Positions 9,145 to 17,541 of a stretch of DNA of 41,065 nt are shown here, in pieces. Positions within the stretch are counted from its first letter, which is position 1. The number at the start of each line of letters is the position of its first letter. The DNA is from an uncultured Prevotellaceae bacterium (GTDB taxonomy: Bacteria; Bacteroidota; Bacteroidia; Bacteroidales; UBA932), in the NCBI GenBank assembly GCA_900314395.1, contig OMVB01000075.1, positions 1 through 41,065 on the forward strand. Reading direction: 5' to 3'. Position numbers and translations under genes: made by a program. Below the pieces are notes generated by a model that saw only the letters and a program-made list of their open reading frames with translations, was not told the origin of the DNA and did no database searches.

Positions 9145-9900
9145 CTATTTGCGCGCCTTCTGCTTCTTTGCCCGGCTTTGCAGGTATTCAAATGCGTTGT
9201 AGAACTCTGCAACCGTCTTCGTCTTCGCGTCTATCCCCAGCTGCTCCCCAAGTATCAGGCAAAGGGTCTCAAACCGCTTGTCATACTGCACGTCCAGCCC
9301 CTCGCTGCCTGTGTATAGTTTCGGTTTCACGTACAAAAGCACCTTGATTGTCAAGTCCTCTGCATCCGCTTCGGGGTCTTCCACCCCCTGTATGATGCCG
9401 TCAAGGAGCTTCTCGGTGCGCCGCTTCAGTAAGTCATAATACTCTTTCTCTACTCCGTCATTGAACAGGGCGGGGAAATACAGACTTATCTCATCGGTTA
9501 TTTTTTTTTTGACGTCCGAGAGACCTCCGTCCATCTCGTCCGCCGGCGCATCACTTAACAGGGCCAGTATCTCATCCGTTTCCGCGTCCCCTATCTCCGC
9601 AAACTCCCTGCCGTCTACCCTGCGCACGAGGGCCGCGAATGCCCGATGCCTTGGAGTAATGCCGTTTTGGATAAAATAGACGCTAAGGCGCAGATTCTCC
9701 AGCTCCTTGGAGGCATTGTCCTTATCCCCGGAAAGAATGTAATGCCGCGCCCGCTCCAGCTTGCTGTCAAAAGCGGCCAAGTCCCCGCCGAGGCCCGCAT
9801 CCAACAGCATCATCTTCTGGTATCTATGAAAACGCACGATAGGGAGTTTCTCTATCGTGTCATACAATTCCACTTCGTGTTTTCCAACTTTGACTACCAT
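9145..9900 (-). CDS. unknown protein upstream of tape measure (possible tail assembly factor)
   Basis: I place the start at ATG 9900 (MVVKVGKHEVELYD), giving 251 residues. This ATG overlaps the stop of the upstream membrane-protein gene (ATGGTAG), a typical coupling arrangement, whereas the longer open frame would overlap it by over 100 bp. The protein is acidic and mostly helical, with no motif I recognise. In siphoviruses the slot directly before the tape measure usually holds tail assembly chaperones, so that is a reasonable guess, but I see no programmed frameshift site and cannot support it further. Confidence 0.6.
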   Translation of the reverse strand: MVVKVGKHEVELYDTIEKLPIVRFHRYQKMMLLDAGLGGDLAAFDSKLERARHYILSGDKDNASKELENLRLSVYFIQNGITPRHRAFAALVRRVDGREFAEIGDAETDEILALLSDAPADEMDGGLSDVKKKITDEISLYFPALFNDGVEKEYYDLLKRRTEKLLDGIIQGVEDPEADAEDLTIKVLLYVKPKLYTGSEGLDVQYDKRFETLCLILGEQLGIDAKTKTVAEFYNAFEYLQSRAKKQKARK

Positions 9901-10154
9901 AGGCGTACCGCAACAATCGAAGCCATAGGCGCACAGAGCGCAATCCTGTAATCCCAGCAACAAAGGGCGAGCACCACGGCAATCAACAGGCAAGTCCACC
10001 ACGTAGCGCAGAAGTTACAGCAAAGGGCATTATAGATTATATCGCTCTTTGCGTGCATCTGTGCCCAATTCAGCACCCCGCTCTTTGAACAGGCCGCAAG
10101 CACGAAGGCCGCTGCCAATGCCACAACGGCAATCCAACAGATTATATCAAGCAT
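9894..10154 (-). CDS. small cysteine-rich membrane protein
   Basis: 86 residues with an N-terminal transmembrane segment (about 3-20), a central polar stretch, and a second hydrophobic block (about 55-80). The central motif CCNFCATWW resembles the C-x-x-C-x-x-W signature of DUF1360-like small membrane proteins; that family link is tentative. The gene overlaps the next upstream gene by 13 bp and the downstream gene by 7 bp, so it is part of a tightly coupled set. Membrane proteins are unexpected between connector and tape-measure genes. A holin or superinfection-exclusion role is possible but not shown. Confidence 0.65.
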   Translation of the reverse strand: MLDIICWIAVVALAAAFVLAACSKSGVLNWAQMHAKSDIIYNALCCNFCATWWTCLLIAVVLALCCWDYRIALCAPMASIVAVRLW

Positions 10155-10393
10155 ACCCCAATCGTGTAAATGATTCCTATCAAGTCACAGACCGCGTCAT
10201 GGAGTTCAATCGTCCCATGTCCGCTGTAATCCCAGGCGCCTTTCCCTACGGATACGGCTACTTGAGCAACGACAACAAGCCACAAGGGCGCACCCCATAC
10301 GGCTAATGTAAGACCGACGGCAATGACCGCCAGTATATGCAGGAGGCCGTCCGTGCGAACCCACTGCCAAAGCTTGTTAATTAAATCTCGCAT
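10142..10393 (-). CDS. small YfiM/VanZ-like membrane protein
   Basis: 83 residues with two to three hydrophobic segments (about 16-50 and 66-82). The stretch GKGAWDYSGHGTIELHD followed by AVCDLIG resembles the K-x-x-x-D ... G-x-G ... D-x-x-x-D-x-x-G pattern of YfiM (DUF2279)/VanZ-like small membrane proteins. It overlaps both neighbours by 13 bp. In Bacteroides phages such proteins recur, but I know no proven function. Together with the following cysteine-rich membrane protein it forms a two-gene membrane pair inside the morphogenesis operon. Confidence 0.6.
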   Translation of the reverse strand: MRDLINKLWQWVRTDGLLHILAVIAVGLTLAVWGAPLWLVVVAQVAVSVGKGAWDYSGHGTIELHDAVCDLIGIIYTIGVCLI

Positions 10394-10968
10394 AGTTCAT
10401 TGTATTTTAATGTTCCCTCAAATCGGAATCCCCCAAAGGGATGAATGAGAAACTGATTGTCCACCTCATCGATTGTGAATCCCCGGTATATATTCTGCGC
10501 CTGCTCGTAGACGGCAGTCACCTCGAATCGTCCGTCACGAAGCCGCCAGCTTGTACGGTTTCCCAGCACACCAAGAATCTGCGCCTTGAGGTATTCGGTA
10601 TTGCGGTTATCCGCTTCGCCGTACACCCTGCGGAGGTCAAACCACACTACAAGAGAAGCGGGGCTGGTAATGGTACGTATCCCCGGCCCTGTCTCTATGC
10701 GCTGGGGGTCGTCGATAACAAAGAATGAGAAGTTCCCAATCTTTGAATCAGGCAACATGTCGAGGTAGTCATTCGCGCCGTCAACCTTCCAGTCCCCTGC
10801 ATACACGCTCGGACGGACGTAGCGCTTCCCCTGCTGAACGCTCGTTACGCGCTCGGCTCGCCCGAAGGCGTAATCAAGCCAGTCAAGATGAGACGCAAGG
10901 CCCTTCTGAATCTCTCCAAGAACCCTGTCAAGCATGACGGCTCCGCTGATTATCGGTGTTCTATTCAT
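10381..10968 (-). CDS. head-tail connector / tail completion-like protein
   Basis: 195 residues, overlapping the upstream 169-residue gene by 8 bp and the downstream membrane gene by 13 bp. Alternating beta-type segments (VVWFDLRRVYG, FEVTAVYEQAQNIYRG, DNQFLIHPFGGFRFEG) resemble tail-completion or tail-terminator proteins, which sit between the connector and tail genes. No catalytic residues are evident. Assignment rests on gene order (portal, scaffold, capsid, connectors, then tape measure), so it is an inference. Confidence 0.55.
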   Translation of the reverse strand: MNRTPIISGAVMLDRVLGEIQKGLASHLDWLDYAFGRAERVTSVQQGKRYVRPSVYAGDWKVDGANDYLDMLPDSKIGNFSFFVIDDPQRIETGPGIRTITSPASLVVWFDLRRVYGEADNRNTEYLKAQILGVLGNRTSWRLRDGRFEVTAVYEQAQNIYRGFTIDEVDNQFLIHPFGGFRFEGTLKYNELCEI

Positions 10969-11470
10969 AAAGTATATTTCGTATTTCGTTAAACAATTCC
11001 GTCATCACTCCCCGCTCCCTAAGCAAAACGCCCCATTTTTCATCCGACAGGCCGAATCTATCCGCCCCGTACTTCGCCATGATGCCGCTTGCATACGCGC
11101 TCCCCGCCACTATCGCAAGCCCCGTCGGCATGAAATGCACGTCAAGCTCTGAATGGAACTTCCCGTTGATGTACAGGTTCGGGGCATCGGGGTTTCTCTG
11201 CACCTCATACGGATAACTCAAGTCGAGCTTCCATGCCGCGTACTTCTTCGCTGTCTCCGCGCTACGGAAATATCCCGAAGGCTTGAGGTCTTCCGTATAG
11301 TAGGGCCGCAAGTCGTTCCCCGCGTTATCCTTTCCTTCAAGGAGCTGAATCCGCTGGAGTTCGAGAATATCATCGCGCCTGTCTGCCATAAGCGGAGCAA
11401 AGATAGTTCCCTGCTCCAGCTCATCTCGCAGCCTCTCGGCCCGGCGTGTAAGTGCATCTATGATGTCCAT
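10961..11470 (-). CDS. putative head-tail connector / virion morphogenesis protein
   Basis: 169 residues, first gene of a four- or five-gene overlapping set driven by promoter module B at 11485-11575. The N-terminus is helical (DALTRRAERLRDELEQG), followed by a mixed region (LQRIQLLEGKDNAGNDLRPYY) and a C-terminal helix. The segment in which a short helix is followed by G-D-N-x-G-N-D-L is reminiscent of small minor head / HK97 gp10-type completion proteins, but the match is weak. It lies in the usual position of neck proteins after the capsid genes. Confidence 0.5.
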   Translation of the reverse strand: MDIIDALTRRAERLRDELEQGTIFAPLMADRRDDILELQRIQLLEGKDNAGNDLRPYYTEDLKPSGYFRSAETAKKYAAWKLDLSYPYEVQRNPDAPNLYINGKFHSELDVHFMPTGLAIVAGSAYASGIMAKYGADRFGLSDEKWGVLLRERGVMTELFNEIRNILYE

Positions 11471-11484
11471 CGCTCGTTTAAGGC

Positions 11485-11575
11485 CCTTTTTCTTCGTTTT
11501 AACGGGGTTTCCGCATCAAAGGTAAGTAATTTATCGCCCAATGCCAAAAACCCCGCCAAATCGAATTTTCTGAAA
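11485..11575 (-). promoter_or_regulatory. dispersed promoter-leader module, copy B (connector operon)
   Basis: Best-formed late copy. On the minus strand a TTTG -33 (caaa at 11545-11548) is 20 bp from a perfect TACCTTTG -7 (11517-11524), with GGGCGATAAATTA in the spacer. The leader carries the shared CCCCGTTAAAACGAAG block. It lies between the stop of the 466-residue gene (11578) and the ATG at 11470; predicted start of transcription is about 11510. Confidence 0.75.
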
Positions 11576-11577
11576 AA

Positions 11578-12978
11578 TTAAACGTGGGAGTATGCCACTC
11601 CGTTATTGTTGCACTGCAAGCAAATCCGGTCAAGGCCCTGGGTGTCGATGCGGAGGGCCTTATACGCCTGTTGCAAGTCATACGCAAGCCCTGTCGGACG
11701 GCCCTGTGCCACTCCGTCAATCTCGTACAGCAACTCCTCGCGTGTCGCGTTCATCTGATTGCGGTTTACCCTTACATCGGGATTCATCGCAATAGTCCGC
11801 AGAACGTTGGCCGCTACCTGCTTCTGAAGGACATTGGCGAAGATATGCCGCTGGGAAATAAGGAAGTCCGTCAGGTCGCATCCTATTGATACCTCAAGGT
11901 TGATTCCGTAGTTGCACGTCTGCGTGTACATCAGACGCCCTGTGTCAAAAAGGGCCGGGGCTTCCGCGAACCCCTCATCGACATTGACACAGAACGGAGA
12001 AATCTGAAGGTATTTCGTTATCTGCTTCCAACTCTCCAGCGCATAACCCAGGCAGGTAGCGCACGGCTCCTTGCTCCAGTCCTTCGTTACGCTAAGGGCG
12101 CGCATCCCGAAGGGAAGGGCATTCTGGTCGTAACACAAGTACCACGCCCCGCCTGCATCGGTGTTCTCGCCCTTGTATGGAAGGTAGACCTCCTCTTTGG
12201 GAGTAAACCACTGGAACGCGCCACTGGTGTTCGTGTATTCAAGAACAATAGTCCGTATCGGCTCTACCTGTGAGGAGTGGAACAGATACAGAGTAATCTC
12301 GCCGACTGCCCCGCGCATCTGAAGGCCAATGCGCTCTATCTTCGTGGTTACGCCCATGGCACGGACGGGGACTATCTCAAGACCAACAAGCCGCCCCGAT
12401 GGCTGAACGAAACTCTCCAGCCGGGCCGCATTGTCAAACAGCGCACGCCGCTCCAAGAGGGAACGCGTCTCGCGGGCCTGCATCTTCCCTGTCAGGAAGT
12501 TCTGCACCGTTGTATTGATTCCGTTGATGGTAAGCCGGCGCACATAGTCGGACATCATGTTGTAAAGTACCCAATCATCGTCCGCGGCTTTGAAGAAATC
12601 TTCGTTGTAGTCTTCGTTATAGTCTCCGCCCCTTGTGATTGCGGCATTGTAGTCGTTGTTGTAGTCCGCATTGAAATCAGTAATATGCGGCTCGCTCCCC
12701 TTGTTTGCCCTCTTGGCTATCCATATCTTGCCACCGTGCTGCACCTTATCCCCTCGCCGATATATCCTAACGATACTCCACTGCGGATAGCGGTACATGT
12801 AGTCATCGGGCATGATATTGCGGATGTTCTCAAGAGTAAGGAGGGGATGCGCCCCTTGATACGTCAGACCGCTTTCGCTCTTGCACAATTCTTCATCAAT
12901 CTGATTCTGCGGGTCGTAGTTTTGCTCCCAACCTACGAGTGGAAGGAAAGCCTCTTGAATATCGCTAAGTCTTACCAT
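11578..12978 (-). CDS. phage structural protein of unknown role (neck/collar region)
   Basis: 466 residues beginning MVRLSDIQEAFLPLVGWEQ, a sequence start I associate with conserved but unnamed proteins of Bacteroides prophages. Residues 101-129 contain a short repeat of D-Y-N units (FNADYNNDYN, GDYNEDYNED) interrupted by a short linker. The middle section is beta-rich, the C-terminus helical. It follows the major capsid gene after an intrinsic terminator (12993-13025), so its level is probably set below that of the capsid protein. A role in the neck, collar or as a head fibre is possible; none is demonstrated. Confidence 0.65.
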   Translation of the reverse strand: MVRLSDIQEAFLPLVGWEQNYDPQNQIDEELCKSESGLTYQGAHPLLTLENIRNIMPDDYMYRYPQWSIVRIYRRGDKVQHGGKIWIAKRANKGSEPHITDFNADYNNDYNAAITRGGDYNEDYNEDFFKAADDDWVLYNMMSDYVRRLTINGINTTVQNFLTGKMQARETRSLLERRALFDNAARLESFVQPSGRLVGLEIVPVRAMGVTTKIERIGLQMRGAVGEITLYLFHSSQVEPIRTIVLEYTNTSGAFQWFTPKEEVYLPYKGENTDAGGAWYLCYDQNALPFGMRALSVTKDWSKEPCATCLGYALESWKQITKYLQISPFCVNVDEGFAEAPALFDTGRLMYTQTCNYGINLEVSIGCDLTDFLISQRHIFANVLQKQVAANVLRTIAMNPDVRVNRNQMNATREELLYEIDGVAQGRPTGLAYDLQQAYKALRIDTQGLDRICLQCNNNGVAYSHV

Positions 12979-12992
12979 GGTTCTTTGTAATT

Positions 12993-13025
12993 AAAAAAGG
13001 GCGGGGCATATAACGCCCTGCCCCT
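12993..13025 (-). terminator. intrinsic terminator after major capsid gene
   Basis: Minus-strand RNA forms a GC-rich stem of nine positions with one mismatch (arms 12999-13007 and 13015-13023, 7-base loop) followed directly by six U residues (12993-12998). It lies 21 bp after the capsid stop and 15 bp before the next ATG, so read-through would attenuate expression of the downstream gene relative to the capsid protein. Confidence 0.85.
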
Positions 13026-13045
13026 TTGATAGTAATATCTGCCGC

Positions 13046-14161
13046 TTAGGCTACGGTCTTGGTGTTCACGGGATTGTCCTCGCTGTTCACTACCTCGACA
13101 GGCTGCGCGAAAGGATTTGCACTGCCCGGAGCGGCAATCTCGACTTTGATAATCGGGTTTGCAACTGTATCGGGTGCGGAGTTGTATGCTACCACGAAGG
13201 CAACATCTACGCTGAATCCGAAGTACTCCTTAACTGCGCAAGTGATGTCAACACTTGCCGCGCCTGCGATAGCGGACTGGTCGCCTACCAGTGTATAGTA
13301 GTGATAGCCGATAGGGAGGTTGATGTAAGGAAGGCGGGTAACACCCCACTCATGGAAGTTGGCAACTGTTCCCCTGAGGGCCTCGCGGTCTACGCGGGTA
13401 AGAACACCAACGTTTCCGTCCTCAACTACGAAAGCACTTGCAAACTTGCCAGTCTCGTTCACGAGATTGTTGGTATAGTGGAATACCTTGTTTGCGTACT
13501 CAAGACGCTTGTTCACGTCATTGTAGATGTCGTGCTGCGCCATTTTAAGGATTGTGGAGTCGATACCTGCATTTCCGATGACATGGAGTGTTCCGGGGTA
13601 GTCGTTTGCCCTCATGATTGCGTCCATGTCGGAGAGCCACTCCATGCGGGCATTCCAAGGAACCTCAACTACATTCGCGGTAACGGTGTAGTAGAGCTTA
13701 TCAGTGAAGACCTGTGTCTTGTTTGCCTCCAGCGCGGCGATTGCACCCTGGTCGAGAGCGGTTGCGAGCGCACGAGTGATTTTCTCCATCTTGCGGGCGA
13801 AGTCGTGGTCGTAACTGATTTCGTTGTTCATGTACAGGCTCGGCACCATAGTGAAGCCGACTGCGAAAGTGGCCCATGTTACGGTATAGAGCGCAGAGGT
13901 ATTCTCATCGTCTGCGATTGTGCAGCTGCGGACGTTGGAGACGGTTACGTTCCCGTCAAAGTTGATAACAGGCACCTGAACGGTATTGCCCATGGAGGCG
14001 AATGCTCTGTCTATCAGTTCCTGATTAAGGATTGAGCCGGGGGCATTGGTCTGCTCGATGAAGAAATCGAGTGCTCCGTACTCACGGGGGCGAGCCATGT
14101 TGCGGTCAAACTCCGGGTTGCTTACCCTCCAATTCTGCAATCTTGTTTCAATAAGTGACAT
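13046..14161 (-). CDS. major capsid protein
   Basis: 371 residues, directly downstream of the scaffold-like gene and followed by a strong terminator, the usual setting of the most highly expressed virion gene. The sequence has the character of a HK97-fold shell protein: N-terminal arm, then alternating alpha/beta segments, for example YTVTWATFAVGFTMVPS, a helix with ALATALDQGAIAALEANKT, and a beta-rich C-terminal third (VDITCAVKEYFGFSVDVAF). No motif proves the fold. The call is from gene order (portal, scaffold, capsid), length and composition. Confidence 0.8.
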   Translation of the reverse strand: MSLIETRLQNWRVSNPEFDRNMARPREYGALDFFIEQTNAPGSILNQELIDRAFASMGNTVQVPVINFDGNVTVSNVRSCTIADDENTSALYTVTWATFAVGFTMVPSLYMNNEISYDHDFARKMEKITRALATALDQGAIAALEANKTQVFTDKLYYTVTANVVEVPWNARMEWLSDMDAIMRANDYPGTLHVIGNAGIDSTILKMAQHDIYNDVNKRLEYANKVFHYTNNLVNETGKFASAFVVEDGNVGVLTRVDREALRGTVANFHEWGVTRLPYINLPIGYHYYTLVGDQSAIAGAASVDITCAVKEYFGFSVDVAFVVAYNSAPDTVANPIIKVEIAAPGSANPFAQPVEVVNSEDNPVNTKTVA

Positions 14162-14212
14162 GATTAATAATGTTTTGTGGAGCCAACCCTTTAGCCCCCG
14201 ATTAATAATGAT

Positions 14213-15154
14213 TTATTTGAGCGGCAGCGCGGCGACATTATTGTCTTTCCACGCAGCATCGTACTGCTCTTGATACTTGTTGCTGCCAACAGTCAGCCCC
14301 ATCGAAAGAAGGGCCTTCTTGAGCATGTCGCTAGCTTCTACCTGCGTGCGCGCACCGGAAAGGTCAATCGAACCGCCCTCGGTCTTAATGGGCTGCGCCA
14401 GCGGAGTTCCTGTGCCTATCTGCTTACGGCCCGTATCGAGTACGCCCATAGTCGTAAGCTCTTTGGCTACCAGCTCCGTTGCTGTGTACGGCTTGAGGTT
14501 GGTGTCAGGGTTGCGCATTACCGCTCCGTTCTGCATGAAGGCGAGAACCTTCCCGCCGTTTCCGTCGTCGATGTATTCGGGATTCATCCCCTTGACCTTC
14601 TCGATGGCCTGACGGAGAATTACAGAAGTGACCGATTCGGGGAAGGCGGACTTGAATTTCAGACCGACAGTTGCACGGCTCATCTCGTTGTCGAGCTTGA
14701 CATCGAAAAGGGCTTTCTCATGGCTCGCCTTCTCTGTGTCAAACTGCGCCTTCAATTCGGTGTACTGGCGAGTGACGTTTTCGAGGTCAGTCTTGGCCTG
14801 TGCCAGCTGCTTCTTCGTCTCCGCGTCTGCGCCACCTTTGGCAACAACTCCTTCAAGTCGTTCCTTCTCCTTTGTCAGTACGGCTACCTGCGAAGTAAGG
14901 TCATCCACGGATGCGGCCTTCGCTTTCATTTCGCCAATTACCCTCTTGGCGTAGTCGTAGGTCTTCTCCGTGCCGTTCTTGGCTATTCCGCTGGCCTCTT
15001 GGATGTCGTTATCCAGTCCGCCGTAGATTTCGCCAATCCTTGTGCCGATAACCGATGCTTCATCGTTCTTTGACATCTCCGTCAATGCGCTTACCTGCTC
15101 ATCAGTAAGCCCTGCGAGCGTTGCGTTTGCTCTGATTAATTCTGCTGTTAGCAT
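14213..15154 (-). CDS. capsid scaffolding-like protein
   Basis: 313 residues. Residues about 85-165 form a long charged coiled coil (LTSQVAVLTKEKERLEGVV, KKQLAQAKTDLENVTRQY), followed by a less helical C-terminus with LSMGLTVGSNKYQEQY. This organisation, and the location immediately upstream of the major capsid gene, fits phage scaffolding proteins (GP20-like), which template procapsid assembly and leave before packaging. No protease motif is seen. The 50-bp gap to the capsid ATG contains two copies of GATTAATAAT. Confidence 0.75.
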   Translation of the reverse strand: MLTAELIRANATLAGLTDEQVSALTEMSKNDEASVIGTRIGEIYGGLDNDIQEASGIAKNGTEKTYDYAKRVIGEMKAKAASVDDLTSQVAVLTKEKERLEGVVAKGGADAETKKQLAQAKTDLENVTRQYTELKAQFDTEKASHEKALFDVKLDNEMSRATVGLKFKSAFPESVTSVILRQAIEKVKGMNPEYIDDGNGGKVLAFMQNGAVMRNPDTNLKPYTATELVAKELTTMGVLDTGRKQIGTGTPLAQPIKTEGGSIDLSGARTQVEASDMLKKALLSMGLTVGSNKYQEQYDAAWKDNNVAALPLK

Positions 15155-15190
15155 AAATCTTTCCCTTTGATTTGATTGTTATGCCCTCTC

Positions 15191-15619
15191 TTATTCGGCT
15201 TTAGGCTCTGCCGGTTTCTCCTCATCCTTCGGGGCTTCGGGTGCCTTCGGGGCCTTCTGTCCACCCTTCGGGGCTGCAAGTCTCCTTGCTACCTCCTCAT
15301 CGACAGCCTTCTTGAAAGCCTCATCCTTCGCCTTCTGCTCCTGCTCCGCCTTCTCTTTCGCTGCGTTCTCCGCCTCGCTGGCCTTCTTGGCAAGATATTC
15401 GCCAGGGTTATGCAAGATTGTTACGGTGTAACCCTGTTTGAGAAGATTATCGTAGATAAACTGCTCAAAGGCTTTACGTCCGAACTTCTGCACACGCGGC
15501 TCGGATAACTTCTGCCCGGTCTTCTGATTGAAAGCCTTAACCTCAATCAGACAGTGATAGTAAAGTTCCTCGCCCTTCGGGACTTTGTAATTGGCGGGAG
15601 TGAGTTTTGATAAATCCAT
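15191..15619 (-). CDS. unknown virion-region protein with Ala/Lys/Glu-Pro tail
   Basis: 142 residues. The N-terminal 80 residues look globular (YYHCLIEVKAFNQKTGQKLSE, FIYDNLLKQGYTVTILHNP). The rest is a highly charged helix rich in K, E and A followed by a Pro/Lys/Ala/Glu-rich tail, likely extended or disordered. It lies between portal and scaffold genes with short gaps. It may be a scaffold accessory or minor head component. Not recognised beyond its recurrence in related gut phages. Confidence 0.55.
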   Translation of the reverse strand: MDLSKLTPANYKVPKGEELYYHCLIEVKAFNQKTGQKLSEPRVQKFGRKAFEQFIYDNLLKQGYTVTILHNPGEYLAKKASEAENAAKEKAEQEQKAKDEAFKKAVDEEVARRLAAPKGGQKAPKAPEAPKDEEKPAEPKAE

Positions 15620-15636
15620 AATGGTTGTTTATTAAG

Positions 15637-17382
15637 TTATTCCGAATTGAGAGTAGGTGCCATCTCGCTGGCATACTTGCTCAACTCGGCCTGAATGGTC
15701 TTAATCTTACTCTCGTAGGGTATCTCACTGCCGAAAGTAAGAACGTTTGCCTGTTCCCTCTCGAACCTGCGGATAAACGATGAGAAATTGGTCTTGATGA
15801 TTACATCCGTACGACTCGCAAGACCCTCCTTGTAAAGCTCGATGACTTCCGCCCTTGTTGAGTGGCGCATCGGCTCCAGTTCCGCAAGAATCAGCATCCT
15901 GCGCATCTGTTCAGGGTTGCTCCTGTTCTCCGTCTCGATGATGTTGTTTTGCAATAAATCCAACTCCGCCTCGCTCGCTCCTGCTTCCTTCGCGTCCTTG
16001 TACCGCTTGCGCAGCTCATCAGGTGTACTAAGATAGAACTCCGTACCGTAGTTGATGCTTACGGAAATGAAGTCTCCAGCATACCGAAGTCGGCAAATGG
16101 TAGACTCTACCCATTCCTGCGCTGATTCAAATCCAATCTTCGTTCTGTTGAGTACCGTTGTGACACTCTCGAAGTTTGCGCGCACCTGCTGCTCATTGAA
16201 GGCATCGCGGTCTGTGACAATCTCATTCTGGCCGACTACTGCGGTAATGATTTCATCTTTCAGGCGCTTCTCCTCATCGACGTTGTAGTCAAGCGCGTCG
16301 CGGTCTACGGTAAGCATCTGCACCGGGTTACGAAGGTCTGGGACTTCTGCTCCCGGCTCCGTACTAGGTACAGGAATCTCCACGAAAGAGCCTGCACCGA
16401 CAACCCTCTTGCCGCACTTCGGGCAACGCATCAGCGCGCCCGCACGGTCTATCCTGTAATGGCCCTGCTTATCACGAAGGAATCCTCCGTCACAGTAGTC
16501 GCCATTTTCTTCATTACTGAAGTTGCACCGCTGCTGATACCCCGACAGGATAGGATACGCCCCGTAGAGGTCGAGCTGCCGCTTGCTGATATGGAAAAAC
16601 TCAAACCAGTCGAGGCTCTCCAGTTCCGAAGACAGGGGGCTTTCCTTGACGTCAGGCGTTTCGAGGGACAGGGGCTTATTCCAGAAGAATCGGGCCGGGC
16701 AATAGCCGAGGTCGTGGGGGGATTCCCACTCCGGTTCTCCATTCAAAAGGCCCTGGCTCTTATCTTCCTTCCATGCCCTGTAAGTAGCATCATCCAAGGC
16801 AATGATTCGGCCCCCTCGGCGGAAGATAATATAATCCATCTGCCCTGTCTCCGCATCGGCCTTGAAGTCGATTACATCGGTAATCGGAAGCCAGTAGAAG
16901 TATGGAGCCGGCCTGTCCCCCACCTGCTCACGCGGCATATCGACAATCAGGACGGAGTTAATCTCCATTTTGAAAAACTCCCACCCTTTCGTCTTCCACA
17001 CCTGCGGCTCATTGAGTACCGCCGTCCTGTACTCCTCCCAGTCCTCGCGCTCCTCTGTGCTTACGAACTGATAGTTATACGATGCGTTGCGCCCGTCAAA
17101 AATGCGGCTTAGTTTGTCGAAGATTACCCCTGTTATCTCATTCGTCTTGATTGGATAACGGAACATCGCCTTGAACTGCACGAACTTATCATGAGGTAAA
17201 AGGTTTTCCGCCATCGCAAAGAATTGCGAAAGCGGTTGATTAAGGTACGCGGCTGAATAGGGAGTTACCCTCTTGACGGTATGGAACTGAATCCTGCTCT
17301 GATGCAGGCGCGCCAACGTCAGGGTTTCCTTACTTCTGCACTCGCTCGCCTTTCTTCTCAGTTGTTCTACGCTGTAAGGCAT
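15637..17382 (-). CDS. portal protein with a zinc-ribbon-like insertion
   Basis: 581 residues, the size and location (after the terminases, before scaffold and capsid) expected of the dodecameric portal through which DNA enters. N-terminal and central parts have the mixed alpha/beta and long-helix character of portals (for example EKRLKDEIITAVVGQNEIVTDRDAFN before a helical stem). Unusually, residues about 280-325 hold four cysteines, C286, C297, C320 and C323, the last pair as CPKCGK, spaced like a zinc ribbon. The insertion lies before the long C-terminal helical part. Start Met17382 overlaps the upstream 64-residue gene by 53 bp. Confidence 0.8.
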   Translation of the reverse strand: MPYSVEQLRRKASECRSKETLTLARLHQSRIQFHTVKRVTPYSAAYLNQPLSQFFAMAENLLPHDKFVQFKAMFRYPIKTNEITGVIFDKLSRIFDGRNASYNYQFVSTEEREDWEEYRTAVLNEPQVWKTKGWEFFKMEINSVLIVDMPREQVGDRPAPYFYWLPITDVIDFKADAETGQMDYIIFRRGGRIIALDDATYRAWKEDKSQGLLNGEPEWESPHDLGYCPARFFWNKPLSLETPDVKESPLSSELESLDWFEFFHISKRQLDLYGAYPILSGYQQRCNFSNEENGDYCDGGFLRDKQGHYRIDRAGALMRCPKCGKRVVGAGSFVEIPVPSTEPGAEVPDLRNPVQMLTVDRDALDYNVDEEKRLKDEIITAVVGQNEIVTDRDAFNEQQVRANFESVTTVLNRTKIGFESAQEWVESTICRLRYAGDFISVSINYGTEFYLSTPDELRKRYKDAKEAGASEAELDLLQNNIIETENRSNPEQMRRMLILAELEPMRHSTRAEVIELYKEGLASRTDVIIKTNFSSFIRRFEREQANVLTFGSEIPYESKIKTIQAELSKYASEMAPTLNSE

Positions 17383-17524
17383 TGTTTACAAACTCATAGG
17401 GTGAATCTTTCGGCAGACTCCACTGCGGGTTCTTCATCCTCAAAAGGCTTTCCGCTTCGGCTACGGTAAACTCCTGTCTACCCAGAATGCTCTCCAGTGC
17501 TACGGTTGTTACTTTTGCGTTCAT
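17330..17524 (-). CDS. small protein upstream of portal, unknown
   Basis: 64 residues if started at ATG 17524 (MNAKVTTVALESILG); an earlier Met five codons upstream would lie nearly against the previous stop. Charged C-terminus with RRTTEKKGE. The short helical body with SLLRMKNPQWSLPKDSPYEF suggests a small helical domain. It overlaps the start of the portal gene by 53 bp, implying translational coupling. No recognised family; it could be a minor head component. Confidence 0.55.
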   Translation of the reverse strand: MNAKVTTVALESILGRQEFTVAEAESLLRMKNPQWSLPKDSPYEFVNNALQRRTTEKKGERVQK

Positions 17525-17541
17525 CTTCAAGCCCTCCAAGT

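Noticed and set aside
14270-15073. Plus-strand open frame (267 codons) opposite the scaffold gene
   Set aside because: Complement of the scaffold reading frame; composition is not protein-like in context and no signals precede it.
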